This document shows, piece by piece, positions 12,801 through 24,010 of a stretch of DNA of 64,000 nucleotides. Position numbers and translations under genes: made by a program. This DNA is from Artemia franciscana. Its lineage: Eukaryota; Arthropoda; Branchiopoda; Anostraca; Artemiidae. Each line of letters opens with the position of its first letter. The stretch's first letter is position 1. The DNA is taken from contig NC_088880.1 of NCBI RefSeq assembly GCF_032884065.1, positions 30,283,298 through 30,347,297 on the forward strand, in the 5' to 3' direction. Below the pieces are notes generated by a model, which was not told the DNA's origin, did no database searches, and saw only the letters and a list, made by a program, of their open reading frames with translations.

Positions 12801-14338
12801 TCAATAGTAAACGAAACTCTAAAAAACGGAATTTCGATGCTAAAAGATATATCAAAAGAATTGGATTTTTATGCTGATTTTAAATATATAAGTTTCATCA
12901 AATTTAGTCTTTGTCATCAAAAGTTACGAGCCTGAAAGGGGCTTTTCCTCCTCGACACCCCGCTCCTTGCGCTAAGGTTTGATTCTTTCTCGCAACTCTA
13001 CTTTTTAAAACAATAAAAAACTTTAGCGTAAGGAGTGGGGTGTCGAGGAGGAAAAGCCTCTTTCATATACGGAGTAATCTCTGTTCGTTTTAAGTTTTAA
13101 TGTCGCTCCTTACTTTCATTTAAAAAAACTTGTTTTTTTTATTTAATACTTTAAAAAGTCGACTTTTTATGCTGATTAAATAAAAAAACGAGTTTTTATA
13201 ACGGAAAGTAAGGAGCGACATTAAAACTTAAAAACGAACAGAAATTACTTCGTATATGAAAGGGGGTGCTTCCTCATCAACGCCCCGCTCTTTTCGCTAA
13301 AGTTTGACTCTTTCTCTTAACTCTACTTTTTAAAACAGTAAAAAACTTTTTTGGCTGCTTAAAAAGGCAACAAGAACTTTTAATTTTTTATGAATGTTTT
13401 TATTAGTAAAAGATATGCGTAACTTACAAATTAGCTTATGTAACGAACTTCTGTATTCTCATGTTTTTATTACGTATATGAGGGGGTTCGCCCCCTCGTC
13501 AGTACCTCGCTCTTTAAAATGAACCATAAATTTTGCCCCAGTTTCTTAAGAATGACCCTTAAATCACAAAAGCCGTAGAATAAATAGTTGAAATTACTGA
13601 AAATACTTTAGCGTAAAGAGCGAGGTATTAGGAGGAGGTGAACCCGTCATATGCGTAATAATTTCTCTTCGTTGTAAGTTTTAATGCTGCTCCTTACTTT
13701 CTGTTGAAAAAACTTTTTCATTGTTTTTTTTAATAATGCTAGAAAATCCTGCGCTCCCTTCATGGAAATTTTCTCCCCCTATGACAAGTTTCTCCAAGGA
13801 AGCTTCCCTCAATATATCCCCCTCTTCTCAATTCCCCTCCCCACCAACCAAAAAACCGCCCTGAAAACGTCTGTACATTTCCAAATAACCATTACTATAT
13901 GCAAGCACTGGTCAAAGTTTGTAACTTGTAGCCCTTCCCACCGGGACTGTGGGGGAGTAAGTCGTCCCCAAAGACATAGTTATAAGGTTTGTTGACTACG
14001 CTTAATAAAATGGTTATCTCAGAATTTTGATCCGGTGACTTTGGCAAAATAATTAGCGGGGGAGGGGGCCTAGATGCCCTCCATTTTTTTGGTCACTTAA
14101 AAAGGGCGCTAGAACTTTTTATTTCTGTTAGAATGAGCCCTCTTGCAAGATTCTAGGACCACTGGGTCAATACGATCACCCCTGGAAAAAAAAACAAAAA
14201 CAAACAAACAAACAAATAGCATGCATCCGTGATCTGCCTTCTGGCAAAAATACAAAATTCCACATTTTTGTATATAGGAGCTTGAAACTTTTACATTATG
14301 GTTCTCTGATACGCTGAATCTGATGGTGTGACTTTTAA
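9816..14338. repeat. Family A cluster: nested and partial copies in both orientations
   Basis: A minus-oriented copy begins at the palindrome at 9821-9842 and runs to about 11240, followed by module fragments to about 12600. Two more palindromes lie at 12644-12665 and, with one arm damaged (GTAAAAAACTGT), at 12761-12782. Fold-back modules with TTTACGCTAAA-type arms lie near 11330/11390, 12160, 12540, 12970/13020, 13290 and 13500/13610. From about 13360 a plus-oriented copy runs until the assembly gap. A run at 12180-12330 has no match in other copies. No coding sequence is supportable here. Confidence 0.7.
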
Positions 14339-14438
14339 NNNNNNNNNNNNNNNNNNNNNNNNNNNNNNNNNNNNNNNNNNNNNNNNNNNNNNNNNNNNNN
14401 NNNNNNNNNNNNNNNNNNNNNNNNNNNNNNNNNNNNNN
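14339..14438. other. Assembly gap (100 N)
   Basis: Exactly 100 N, a length commonly used for gaps of unknown size. Family A sequence ends at its left edge and a Helitron 5' end begins 26 bases to its right. Confidence 0.99.
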
Positions 14439-14563
14439 ATGTAATATATTATTGCAAGGTGTTATCTATATATATAAAAATAAGTTGTCTGTGTGTCGAA
14501 TTACGTCATGTTTGTATGTCGACTGACGTCAGGTTTGTCGACTGACGAAATTACAGACCGAGA

Positions 14564-15010
14564 CATCGGGACACAAATGACGACCGGGGACACAGGGACA
14601 TCTATCTATCTATATATATAAAAATAAGTTGTCTGTGTGTCGAGTGACGTCATGTTTGTATGTCGACTGACGTCAGGTTTGTCGACTGACGAAATTACTG
14701 ACCGGGACATCGGGACACAAATGACGACCGGGACACCGGGACATAGGGAATATAAATGACGACCGGGACACTGAAAGAGAAAGCGACCGGGACACAAGGA
14801 ATGTTCGATTAGCAATCACCATCAACAAAGCACCGGGACACAAATGACGACCGGGACACAGGGAATATAAATGACGACCGCGATATTCAAAGAGAAATTA
14901 CAGACTGGGACACCGGGACACAAATGACGACCGGGACACAGGGAAACAACAACAACGGGGACACCGGGGGGCACAGGGGGATATATAAATGACGACGGGG
15001 ACACAGGGAA
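14564..15010 (+). repeat. GACCGGGACA minisatellite inside the Helitron
   Basis: Irregular repeats of GACCGGGACACCGGGACA and ACAAATGACGACCGGGACAC blocks, with GGGAATATAAATGACGACC spacers. The same repeat occurs in reverse complement at about 50440-50745 inside the second Helitron. The proline- and cysteine-rich reading frames it creates are by-products of the repeat. Confidence 0.85.
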
Positions 15011-15014
15011 TATT

Positions 15015-15210
15015 CGATTAGCAATCACCATTAACAAAGCTCAAGGGCAATAATTAGAATAATGAGGTATAGATCTGAATACAGATTGTTTTTCCCATGG
15101 ACAATCATATGTTGCATGTTCAAGAGTCGGTAAACCTGACAATCTATTTATAAGCACAGACAATGGTACAGCCAAGAATGTTCTATATTCGCAAGTTTTA
15201 CGCAGTTAAA
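15015..15210 (+). pseudogene. Helitron helicase C-terminal remnant
   Basis: Translates to LAITINKAQGQ, the conserved late motif of Pif1-like Helitron helicases. It is followed after stops and a frameshift by sequence matching the usual family ending (GIDLNTD-like, then CSRVGKP.NL, then [16 protein letters not shown]). Only about 65 codons remain, so the product cannot be functional. Confidence 0.8.
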
Positions 15211-15224
15211 ACCCCAACAGCTAG

Positions 15225-17085
15225 TTATTAATAATAATCATTATTGATATATCATTAATATATTATTATTTACTTTTTAAAAAAAATCATTTATTTTTTA
15301 CATAGTTTGGGTTTTTATAGTTTTCCTTCTTTTTCTTATTATTCGACTGTATGTTTCGGAAACACAACTATTTTGATTTGAGCGGGGGGTTTTCCAAGTT
15401 AAGACATATTTTTCAAATCCTAGTACTAGATTGAATATTGTATAAAAATACTATCCCAAGTATGGGGATTTTCGTCTATTTTGTCTTTTTCTCAAATATT
15501 TGTAGTGGGACATTTCTTGGAGATTCTTCTCTTTGTCTCTAAATTAAACTCAGTGATTCAGCTGGATCTGTTCATCCAACAGGTGGTGACAGGCTGTTAA
15601 CTAAGACTGTAATACCCAGTGAAATAGAAAACAGCCAAATGAAAGCCATAAAAAATTGAAATAAATTAACAAATAATTATTTGGATAAAATAATCGGATA
15701 TTTTTGCTTCATATGTAAAAGTTTTTATCAATTGGAACGTAAATAAACTCTAGATAAACCAATGAGCATACTAGGAAATAACATAAAAACATAAGGAAAA
15801 AGAACAAAAGCTTGACAAAAAAAATAATAAAAACGAAAAAAACTATAGTCATCAAACATGATTTCTTTTCGCTCTTCTTTATTTTTGTGCATCTTTTTCA
15901 TCTTTTTATGCTATTCTCTAGTATGTGTTAACTTATTTAATCGAATTTTTTTCTTTGAAATTTTTTCAATGTCTCAATTGAAGATTTTTCCCTTTATAAA
16001 ACTTTAATGTTATCGGATTTGCAAGAACCTTTGCGCCACTAGAGTGTGTTCGGACCATGAACAGTGGCATTTGATTTGACCACAGTCAAGTCAACAAGAT
16101 CCGACAGCCGAAAGTGATGCTATGTCAGTATGGTACATTATTTAGAATGAATGTGAGTATTTGGCAGCCCTGCTTACTAGCAGGAGTTACGAAAAGTTCA
16201 AGTAGAGTTCGATGGTATAATGGCCAGATTAACTTTGACTACGAAGGGTAAAATGTTTTAAGTTTAATTCAGTTTAGCTATAGTCAACTGAAGTCCTAGG
16301 CACGAAGACACTCCAGCTCCACTGTTTCAAGGAAGTTATCTCGTAGTTTTCAAATTGTTCTGGTTGTTGTTCTTGCTTGGGTATTTTTTTTTCTGGAATA
16401 TAGCCAAAATATCTGTCTGCCTACCACTTGTCATAGCAGGATACATATTATTTCTTGAGTAAGTTCATTTAAAAATGTTTAGAGATTATAAAATTAACGA
16501 AGCCTTTTTAAAGGATTTTTTTTTATTTTTAGGATTTTACTGAAGAATCATTCGAGTGCCTGGAAGGTAAGCAACATGTTCCAATTCGCTTTTCAATTTC
16601 AATGCAAATAGCCAACCCTTCTTCCCTCAATCGTGTCTGACTGCAACTTTGGAGCCCAGACCTTTGAGAGAGCACGGACAAATCAGTTTTACTATTTTCA
16701 CAATCCTTAGCTGCGCATCGAACAGGGCCGAGGATTTTTTCCATTTTTTCTTTGATGAAATCGACTTTCTGTATTTCAAAAGTATTTTTGAAATATAAGG
16801 ATTTGGCGATTCGTTTTAATCCGTTTTTAATGAAATAGCATGTATTAAATTTGAATAGCCCGTATCCTCGCAAGGGCCAGGGCTCCAAAGCTACGGTTAA
16901 ACATGAGTGTACAGGAAGGGGGAGCTATTTTCGGACCCTTATCTGCTAATGATTTAAGACTTTTGCGTTTTTGCTTATATTGTTCTGGGTGCTTTTGTCT
17001 TATAGCCACCACACTCAAGATCTTGTATCCCGAACATGAGATAACAACCGGCTTTCATGGTCTTTATACCAGACAATATTAGCTT
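15225..17085. other. AT-rich stretch, no supported gene
   Basis: No repeat family and no exon with convincing similarity. A 119-codon minus-strand open frame lies at 16529-16888 but is not supported (see rejected items). Confidence 0.4.
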
Positions 17086-17089
17086 CGGC

Positions 17090-17300
17090 TCGGTGGGAAA
17101 CTACATTGTAGCTATATTTTGATTAAATATTTAGTTGAAATTTTGGTTAGTTTAGGTTACGTATTCAATAAAATGCAGTCTGGGTGGCCCCCCATCCATA
17201 ATTCTTTTTTGTAGTTTTCATAATTTTGTTGATAAAGAATTATATTTTCATCATATTTTGTTTTATTTCCTTAGCATTAACCAAACTTCACTTCTCGACA
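17090..17300 (+). repeat. Family D dispersed element, copy 1
   Basis: Contains the block order ATTAAATATTTAGTTG, GGTTAGTTTAGGTTA, AATAAAATGCAGT, a CCATAATTCTTTTTTGTAGTTT block and a final TTAACCAAACTTCACTTCTCGA. The same order recurs at 18890-19130 and, inverted, at 22290-22500 and 63165-63320. Confidence 0.6.
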
Positions 17301-18760
17301 GAACTGGCTATAAGACACAAGTACCATGTTCTATTTCAGCACAAGAAGCAAAATTGTGACTTCCTGCAGTATAAATTGACGAAATTGTAGGGGGGAAGGG
17401 TTTTACGATTTTTTTTTATGAAGATACAAAAAAGTACTTTCTACATCTTGGGGAGGGGAGCTATTATTTTCAATCTTCGGCTAAAATTAAAAAAAAAGTT
17501 ATATCAAAATCCAGCTGATTCATGCTAAAAAGTTTAAAACATTCAAAAATTACATAACCCTCTTTAGTTGAAACATTTCCAAATAGAGTTCCTCGGGCGA
17601 GTGGACTGGTGTTTCGCCGTCGAAGTTTCACACTATTATTTAGGCTACGTTATGTAGAGCACATTTTGCCGGTAATGTAGGCAGGTCCAAGTAGACTCAG
17701 GCTCGTCCTAGAATTGTGCGTTAAGTCTACATTACACAGTGAAAGAGTCAATAAAGTAGCACAAGATAGAGTTTTTGGTTAAGTAGTTATTAGATTTCAA
17801 AAATTAATTTATAATATTTTCTTATAAAGCCTTTCAAGCGTAAAATAACCTATCTATCCATTCCATATTTTTGATTTTGGTTAGTTTGCTTATGATGATT
17901 ATATGGTCACGTCCAGGATTTTTTTTTCGGGGGGGGGGGGTGTACATTCTGTTTTAAACGCATCAAAAATTTTGGGTAGTTTTGTATAGTTTGCTTCTGA
18001 TGATTGCAGGGTCGCATCCATAATTTTCTTTTTCGTCGGTCGGGGTTACAAAGAATTTCTTTTCGAAGGGGGGTTACTAAAACTTAAAAATCAATCAAGA
18101 ACTTGTTTATATTCCCCCTAACCCCCTTGATACGGTCTTGGATGATTGTGAAGATTTTAGGCGATGATTATATGGTTTTATGGATTTTTACGTTAATCTA
18201 GTATCAAAGGACTTTCGATAGGTCACCCAATTTCTGCCACTTGTGTACATTTTGGAGCGCCACTTATGCCAAACAGTTCCACCTCCCGTGGCACTTGCCA
18301 CTTTGTGCTTGTGATTACTGAAAGTCGGCACCCCACCGATGGCTTGTATAAGTTTCAAAAGTTATGCCTAACGTAACTTAGTCACTTAACATAAAAATTA
18401 CGTACGCCGTGCGAAAGCCGTTTAGATACGTCTTAATTTAGTAAGAGTAGAATTATCGCCGCAAGAGAACATTTCCTTAAAAAATTCGCTTCCTCTTACG
18501 ACATTTTTTTTCCTCACGCAATTACGCAATTTTTACAAGCACATAACCTACTAACGGGACCTGCACGCAACTACGATGACTTTGAAAATGATAATGATTG
18601 ATTCTTCCTTTGCTTTGTTATAAGACAACTTGAACGCTATTTTCTTTTTTGAGCAACTTTTTTTCCCGTGCGATCAAGACAGCAATATTTAAGAAAACAA
18701 ATCTTCTGTACAACTTGAACGCGAGTGTACACAGAAATTTATTAAGGTTTCGAGGGACAT

Positions 18761-18798
<38 letters not shown>

Positions 18799-18889
18799 AG
18801 TGTTGCTTGTGTGTTAAACAGAACATCTTTAAGAATTACCCTGTCTAAGATCTGCCAAAACCGGTTTCAATCGGTTATGATTTGCTTAT
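17300..18889. other. Unclassified sequence with a G-rich run, a family G fragment and poly-A
   Basis: A block near 17880-17945 (GGTCACGTCCAGGATTTTTTT followed by a G run) is echoed near 18010, 22035 and 23115. A family G fragment lies at about 18230-18325 (CCACTTGTGTACATTTTGGAG). A run of 32 A lies at 18766-18797. No gene is supported. Confidence 0.4.
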
Positions 18890-19130
18890 TTTGGGTGAGA
18901 AAACTACGACTTAGATATATTTTAAATACATACTTAATATTTAGAGGTGGTTAGGGGTAAGGTTAGGTTGGGTTAGGCAAGGTTAAGTATTTAATATAAT
19001 GCATTTTGTGCGGCCTGTTTTTCACAATTCTTTATCATAGTTTCCATAATTTTGTTTCTAAATTATTATATTATAATAATGTTTTAGTATATGTCATTAG
19101 GATTAACGTACCTTCACTTCTTGAGGATGT
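18890..19130 (+). repeat. Family D dispersed element, copy 2, with TTAGG-like run
   Basis: Follows the same block order as 17090-17300. At 18946-18985 it has GGTTAGGGGTAAGGTTAGG and GGGTTAGGCAAGG, which resembles degenerate TTAGG or TTAGGG repeats. It ends with GGATTAACGTACCTTCACTTC. Confidence 0.6.
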
Positions 19131-19609
19131 CCTGTTTAACAGACATGTACCAGAACGGTTTATACGGAAAAATTAAGAAACGAACCTGGCGAATTATAAA
19201 CAACATCGATATTTGAGAAAGCAAGGGTCTGAGGGCCCCAATGCACACACTTACCTGATCCTAATCCAGGACTGCCATAGGAATATACTTTGAGAAGTAA
19301 GGGATGGAGCCAAATTTTATCATCAGGAAATTCATTAATTCCTCTAGTCGAAATAAAAAAAAAATAATACAGAAACACATGATTTACGTGAAAAAAATAC
19401 GGGGAAACCGTGAACTGGGTAGACTTGTCAATTTGATTAAGCTTGTGCAGCGAACTACAAAAAAGATGGTACTTGCTAATTAAATGAACCGTGAGGAATT
19501 GAAGTTGGGTTAATCCTAATTAAATATATCCTTCATATAACCTTTAGTTTCTATAATAATATAATTTGAGTTATATATTCGCATATTACGGGGGGGGGGG
19601 TAAAGTTTA

Positions 19610-20695
19610 TATAAATGGAATTTTAATATCAATAGATACGTCAAAAGAATCAGCGTAACATGGTGATTCCAAATATATAAGATTCATCAAGTTTAGTTTT
19701 ACCATCAAAAGTTCCGAGCCTAAGAAAATTTGCCTGATTTTCGAAATAAGCGGGAAACACACGCTACAATTAAAGGAATCTTAATGAAAATCACACCATC
19801 AGATTCAGCATACCATAGGACCCCACCTTAGATGTTTCAAGATCCTATCTGCAAAAATGTGGAATGTTGCTATTGTTGCGAGAAGATAGGTAACGGATGT
19901 GTGTGTTTTTTTCAGGAGTGTTTATATCGCAATAATGGTGCTAGAAGATTATGTGAGGGTTTATTCGAATGGAAAATAGAAGTTCTAGTCCCCTTTTTAA
20001 GTGACCGAAAAGATTGGAAGGCAACTGGACCAACTCCCACGCTCATTTTTCCCCAAGATTATCCTGTCAAAATTTTAAGATAGCCGTTTTGTTCAGTATA
20101 GTTGAAAGATCAAATAATTGTGTCTTTAGGTGTAAAATGACCCCCCCCCAGTCTGCGGGCAGAGACCTGTGAGCTATGAAATGCGCCCATTGTTCACGTA
20201 CAGTATTTGTTATTGGGAAGTATACTGACATTTTTTTGGGGGGCTGTGTGCCAGGGGTGGATTTCTATAGGGAGAATCTTCTTTGGGGAGGGAAACTTCT
20301 GCGAGGTAAATATTCCAGAAGAATTTTACACTGGGGGGATGTGATAGAATTACTATATAAAATTCTTGTTAGCTGTCTTACATTCTCTTTGCCAAACTTT
20401 TCATGTGAAGATGTTCCGGGGGAATTATAGGGGCTTTTTTCCGCGTGTTTTGATTTTTAGGAAATAATTTCTACGAAAAGGGGCATTTCTGGAATGACCA
20501 AGAAACCTGTTTGATGCCTTCCTCAACACCTCGCTCTTTACGCTAATGCTCTTATTGCTTTAAGAAAACAGAGTCGTGAGAAAGAGTCAAACTTTAGCGT
20601 AAAGAGAGAGGCGTTGAAGAGGGGACAGCCCTTTTCATATACGGATTAAATTCTGTTCGTTTTAAATTTAATGTCGCTCCTTATTGTCAGTTCAC
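19610..20695 (-). repeat. Family A element, partial, minus orientation
   Basis: Lacks the terminal palindrome but keeps the blocks TTTTAATATCAATAGATACG, AAAGTTCCGAGCCTAAGAAAA, ACCATCAGATTCAGCATA and TTTTTAAGTGACCGAAAAGAT. It ends with a hairpin module whose arms CTCTTTACGCTAA and TTTAGCGTAAAGAG lie near 20535 and 20597. It ends 43 bp upstream of exon 1 of the host gene, so part of the element forms the 3' end of the preceding intron. Confidence 0.65.
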
Positions 20696-20737
20696 CTTGA
20701 TTTTGACTATTGTTTTTTAACTGCTTTTTTTATCCAG

Positions 20738-20819
20738 GTTGGGAAAGACACGGCCTACATTGCTTGAGGTATTTTGATGTGAGACATTCTTGGGATAAAG
20801 CAGCTAGCCTATGCAAAAA
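20738..20819 (+). CDS. uif: Exon: N-terminal part of the C-type lectin-like domain
   Basis: The acceptor TTTTTTTATCCAG precedes it and the donor GTAAGT follows. The exon enters in phase 1 (first two bases complete a codon) and leaves two bases for the next codon. It encodes WERHGLHCLRYFDVRHSW followed by DKAASLCK. This is the classic start of a C-type lectin-like fold: W, the first disulphide Cys, an aromatic-rich strand, then W..A...C of helix 1. The split AA|G codon joins cleanly to the next exon as Lys. The upstream neighbour exon was not found in this window. Confidence 0.88.
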
Positions 20820-21117
20820 GTAAGTAATTTAATTATATTGGTTTTGTGTTTTTAATTGGCTGTAAGAACAGAATTTATACTGAGTTCATCCTTATATGTC
20901 AACCTGGACAAACTTTAATTTGCTCTTATATTTCAATTAAATGATTGTTGGAAGGGAGAGAAGCACTTAAAGCACGAAAAATAAGAAGTTTGCTTGAGAA
21001 TATAAGAACTTATACAGGAAGTCAGAAAAATCTGATGACTTCGGGGGAATAGAGCACAGGCCTGAAGCTTACGTGCTTAGTGAACATGATCTCTGTTTAC
21101 TGTCATTTTTTTTAAAT

Positions 21118-21790
21118 CAAACAGTTCGTGGTAACGAACTGTAGTAAGGAGCGACCCGGCTCAATTTTGACCAAAATACTAAAAAACGGAATTTTGATAC
21201 CAATAGCTACATCAAAAGAATTGTATTTAATACTGATTTTAAATATATAAGATTCATCAAGTTTAGTTTTACCCATCAAAAGTTAAGAGCCTGATAAATT
21301 TTGCATTATTTTAGAAAATTGGGGGAAATACCCCCCAAAAGTCATAGAATCTTAACGAAAATCACACCATCAGATTCAGAATATCAGAGAACCCTACTAT
21401 AGAAGTTTCAAGCTCATATCTACAAAAATGTGGAATTTTATATTTTTTGCCAGAAGTCAGAACACGGATGCGTGTTTATTTGTTTGTTTGTTTGTTTTTT
21501 CCTCCAGGGGTGATCGTATCGACCCAGTGATCCTAGAATATTGCGAGAGGGCTCATTCTAACGGAAATGAAAAGTTCTAGTGGCCTTTTTAAGTGACCAA
21601 AAAAGTTGGAGGGCACCTAGGCCCCCTCTCACGCTAATTATTTTCCCAAAGTCACCGGATCAAAATTCTGAGATAGCCATTTTATTATATAGTCGAAAAA
21701 CCTTATAACTATGTCTTTGGGGACAAATTACTCCCCCAAGTCCCCGTGGGAGGGGTTACAAGTTACAAACATTGACCACTGCTTAATTTT
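21118..21790 (-). repeat. Family A element, terminal 0.67 kb only
   Basis: Begins with the intact palindrome at 21121-21142, followed by AGTAAGGAGCGACCCGGCTC. It runs through AACACGGATGCGTGTTTATT, a run of TTTG and GTCCCCGTGGGAGGGG near 21740, then stops. The hairpin modules are absent. Confidence 0.75.
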
Positions 21791-21834
21791 AATTTTATGC
21801 ACAAAAAAACTTGTTAAATTTAGTGACTCAATTT

Positions 21835-21837
<3 letters not shown>

Positions 21838-21884
<47 letters not shown>
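21838..21884. repeat. Poly-T tract (47 T)
   Basis: Uninterrupted T run just beyond the truncated family A copy. It could be a reverse-strand retroposed poly-A tail, but no element body is recognised next to it. Confidence 0.9.
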
Positions 21885-21885
<1 letters not shown>

Positions 21886-21978
21886 ACGGTTCAACGCGGC
21901 AATACTGAGGAGAAAGTAAGATAAACTTGAAAACTCTGATTCTGCAAATGGAAATGGAAATGGAAAATGCAAATGGAA

Positions 21979-22118
21979 AAAAACATGAAAATGGCAAATT
22001 TTACGCAAAAGGAAACATAGGATGGATCTAGGGTCATAGCCAGGATTTTTTTTGGGTTAGGGGGAGGGGTTACAAAAGGATTTATTCGGGGAGAGGGTAC
22101 AAAAAAACTTTAGAAAAA
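21979..22118 (+). repeat. Direct repeat of about 140 bp, copy 1
   Basis: Starts AAAAAAACATGAAAATGGC and passes through TAGGGTCATAGCCAGGATTT and a GGGGGAGGGGTTACAAAAGG block, ending near TTTAGAAAAA. It is almost identical to 23055-23193. Confidence 0.8.
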
Positions 22119-22289
22119 AAAAGAATTCTGCAACAAACCTAGTGGTGGTATTTCACAAAAATTAGAGGGGGGAAGTTGTATTTTTCAAAATTTAGAGCGG
22201 GGATTTAGTGTTTTAATAATTTGTTTCTATAAAATACCAAAAAGCTATCCTTCAACGAAAATACAAGAGAGGGTACTTGTCTGTTTGAC

Positions 22290-22500
22290 TTACCAAAACA
22301 TAATGGTAATATAATACTTAGAAACAAAATTATGGAAACTTCGACTAAGAATTATGAGAGGCAGGCCGCGCAGAATGTGTTTTATTAAATAGCCTAACCT
22401 AACCCCTAACCGCTTCTATATATGAAATATTTAATGAAAATATGCATACATTATAGTTTTCTTACTCATAATAAGCAAATCATAACGGATCCAGGAAGAA
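22290..22500 (-). repeat. Family D dispersed element, copy 3, inverted
   Basis: Reverse complement of the block order at 18890-19130: AAACAAAATTATGGAAACTT, AAGAATTATGAGAGGCAGGC, TTAAATAGCCTAACCTAACC, then TTACTCATAATAAGCAAATC. The TTAGG-like motif is present as CCTAACCTAACCCCTAACC. Confidence 0.6.
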
Positions 22501-23054
22501 AAGCCGTTTTCTGTTATATGTTTCACACCCTAACTCTTGAGTGCGTTCCGTTAAACTGACCAGTATGAAAAAGAAGTGTTTTTCAAGTTTAGGGAGGTTG
22601 CAAAAAAAAAATCTTGGACAGAAAATTCCCTTTTCCTTACCCAACTGACACCACTGACACCAAAATAAAGGTTTCTATATACGAAAAGACCTAAGATGGG
22701 TCCAGGGGAGAGAACGTTTCTATTTTGATGTCCTTCGTAGTCATTTAGTAATAACTTCATTTCAAATTCTTATTGTGAATGTCCTGATATTTACAGTAAA
22801 AGTCTTTCGACGCTTATCATAATAGGATCGTTTAATAGGAGCAGGTGTTCATATCACCTGCTTACCCTTTTTCTTCTCAAGGAAGTTGCCATAATAATAA
22901 TTACTTTAGATCAAGGGTCTTCAAACTTTTCGGATAGATTCCCTGATCAAGGTCAAACAAACTGATGACACATCAAATAAAAAGAAGAAAAAAGCAAAGC
23001 CAAAACACAAGAATTTAATTCGAATACAAATCCGAAGGGATTTGATTCAGGGAA

Positions 23055-23193
23055 AAAAACATGAAAATGGCAAATTTTACGCAAAAGGAAACATAGGATG
23101 GATCTAGGGTCATAGCCAGGATTTTTTTGGCTTAGGGGGAGGGGTTACAAAAGGATTTATTCGGGGAGAGGGTACAAAAAAACTTTAGAAAAA
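23055..23193 (+). repeat. Direct repeat of about 140 bp, copy 2
   Basis: Near-identical to 21979-22118, offset by 1076 bp. A small local segmental copy, or two members of a dispersed family. Confidence 0.8.
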
Positions 23194-23359
23194 CGTATAA
23201 AAAATTTTTATGTTCATTTTTTTACGTTTTTACGAGTCGGATAAACAGTTTGTGGAGGGGGGTTCTTACCCCCCTATCCTCCATGGATGCGGCATTGGAT
23301 GAATTATAAACACCTCAAGATTGCAGGGCCGGGTTTCATTGAGTTCATGCTTGAGCCAA

Positions 23360-24010
23360 GATTCTGACTAGAATTTTTCTTCCGGTGACGCACGCAAAAC
23401 CCAATTCACAAAATTCAACCCCCTGATCAAAGACGCAACATTATACCCGTTTAAACTCAATTTAGCCAAACGGCCAGGCCAATCAAAAAATTAAACCAAC
23501 AAAAACCCTGTATGATATAATCTACCTATCCTTTAAACGGAAACACTCAACTCACGCAGACTTTAAACTCGGGAAAAGTCAGCTCATGACTAACTCAGCT
23601 CAGCAAAATTCAACCACAAAAAAATTTCACCCGCCAAAACTCATCTAAGTAAAATTTTAATCAGCCCAAAATTCACAATAGAGAAGCTCAACTTATGCAA
23701 GATTCAGCGCATGCTATGTTTATTTCAGCCAAAACTCGATCCACGTAAAATCCAGTGTAGAAAAAAAATTCAACCCGGAAAAAACTCTGCTCATCCATAT
23801 TTGATCCCTGTGTCCCATGCTAAGAGAGGGTTGTTTAGACCTAGGTACCAATAGAGTCATAAACCTAAACATTTTCCCGTAGTTTACCCTTTTCCTATTT
23901 ATTTCATATTTATGCCCTCTCCCCAAGAAAATTTCTGCACGTATAACCGGTTTAACCCTGAAAAATTAGTAAAACTCAAAATAAGAAGAATTTAACCCTG
24001 ACAATATTTG
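23360..24010. repeat. Degenerate short-period repeat (AAAATTCAACCC / CTCAACTCACG)
   Basis: Variants of AAAATTCAACCC, AAAACTCAGCTCA and CAACTCACGCAGA recur about every 20-40 bp with heavy decay. No reading frame crosses it. Probably an old minisatellite. Confidence 0.4.

Larger units (their letters stand above)
14465..15224 (+). mobile_element. Internally deleted Helitron
   Basis: The 5' end TCTATATATATAAAAATAAG begins at 14465, and a near-identical second 5' end begins at 14609, so the terminus is duplicated in tandem. The 3' end is CCCCAACAGCTAG at 15212-15224, followed by T, which fits the Helitron rule of insertion between A and T with a CTAG terminus. The usual GC-rich subterminal hairpin is missing. 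Inside are a GACCGGGACA minisatellite and the last part of a helicase. The layout (5' end, minisatellite, helicase tail, 3' end) matches the copy at 49967-51828, so both derive from one deleted parent. Confidence 0.85.

Noticed and set aside
16529-16888. 119-codon minus-strand frame with a C-x4-C pair, considered as a THAP-like DNA-binding fragment
   Set aside because: The remaining THAP residues (C2CH spacing, conserved W and AVPTIF-like end) are not seen in this or nearby frames, and there is no splice or repeat context to support a gene.
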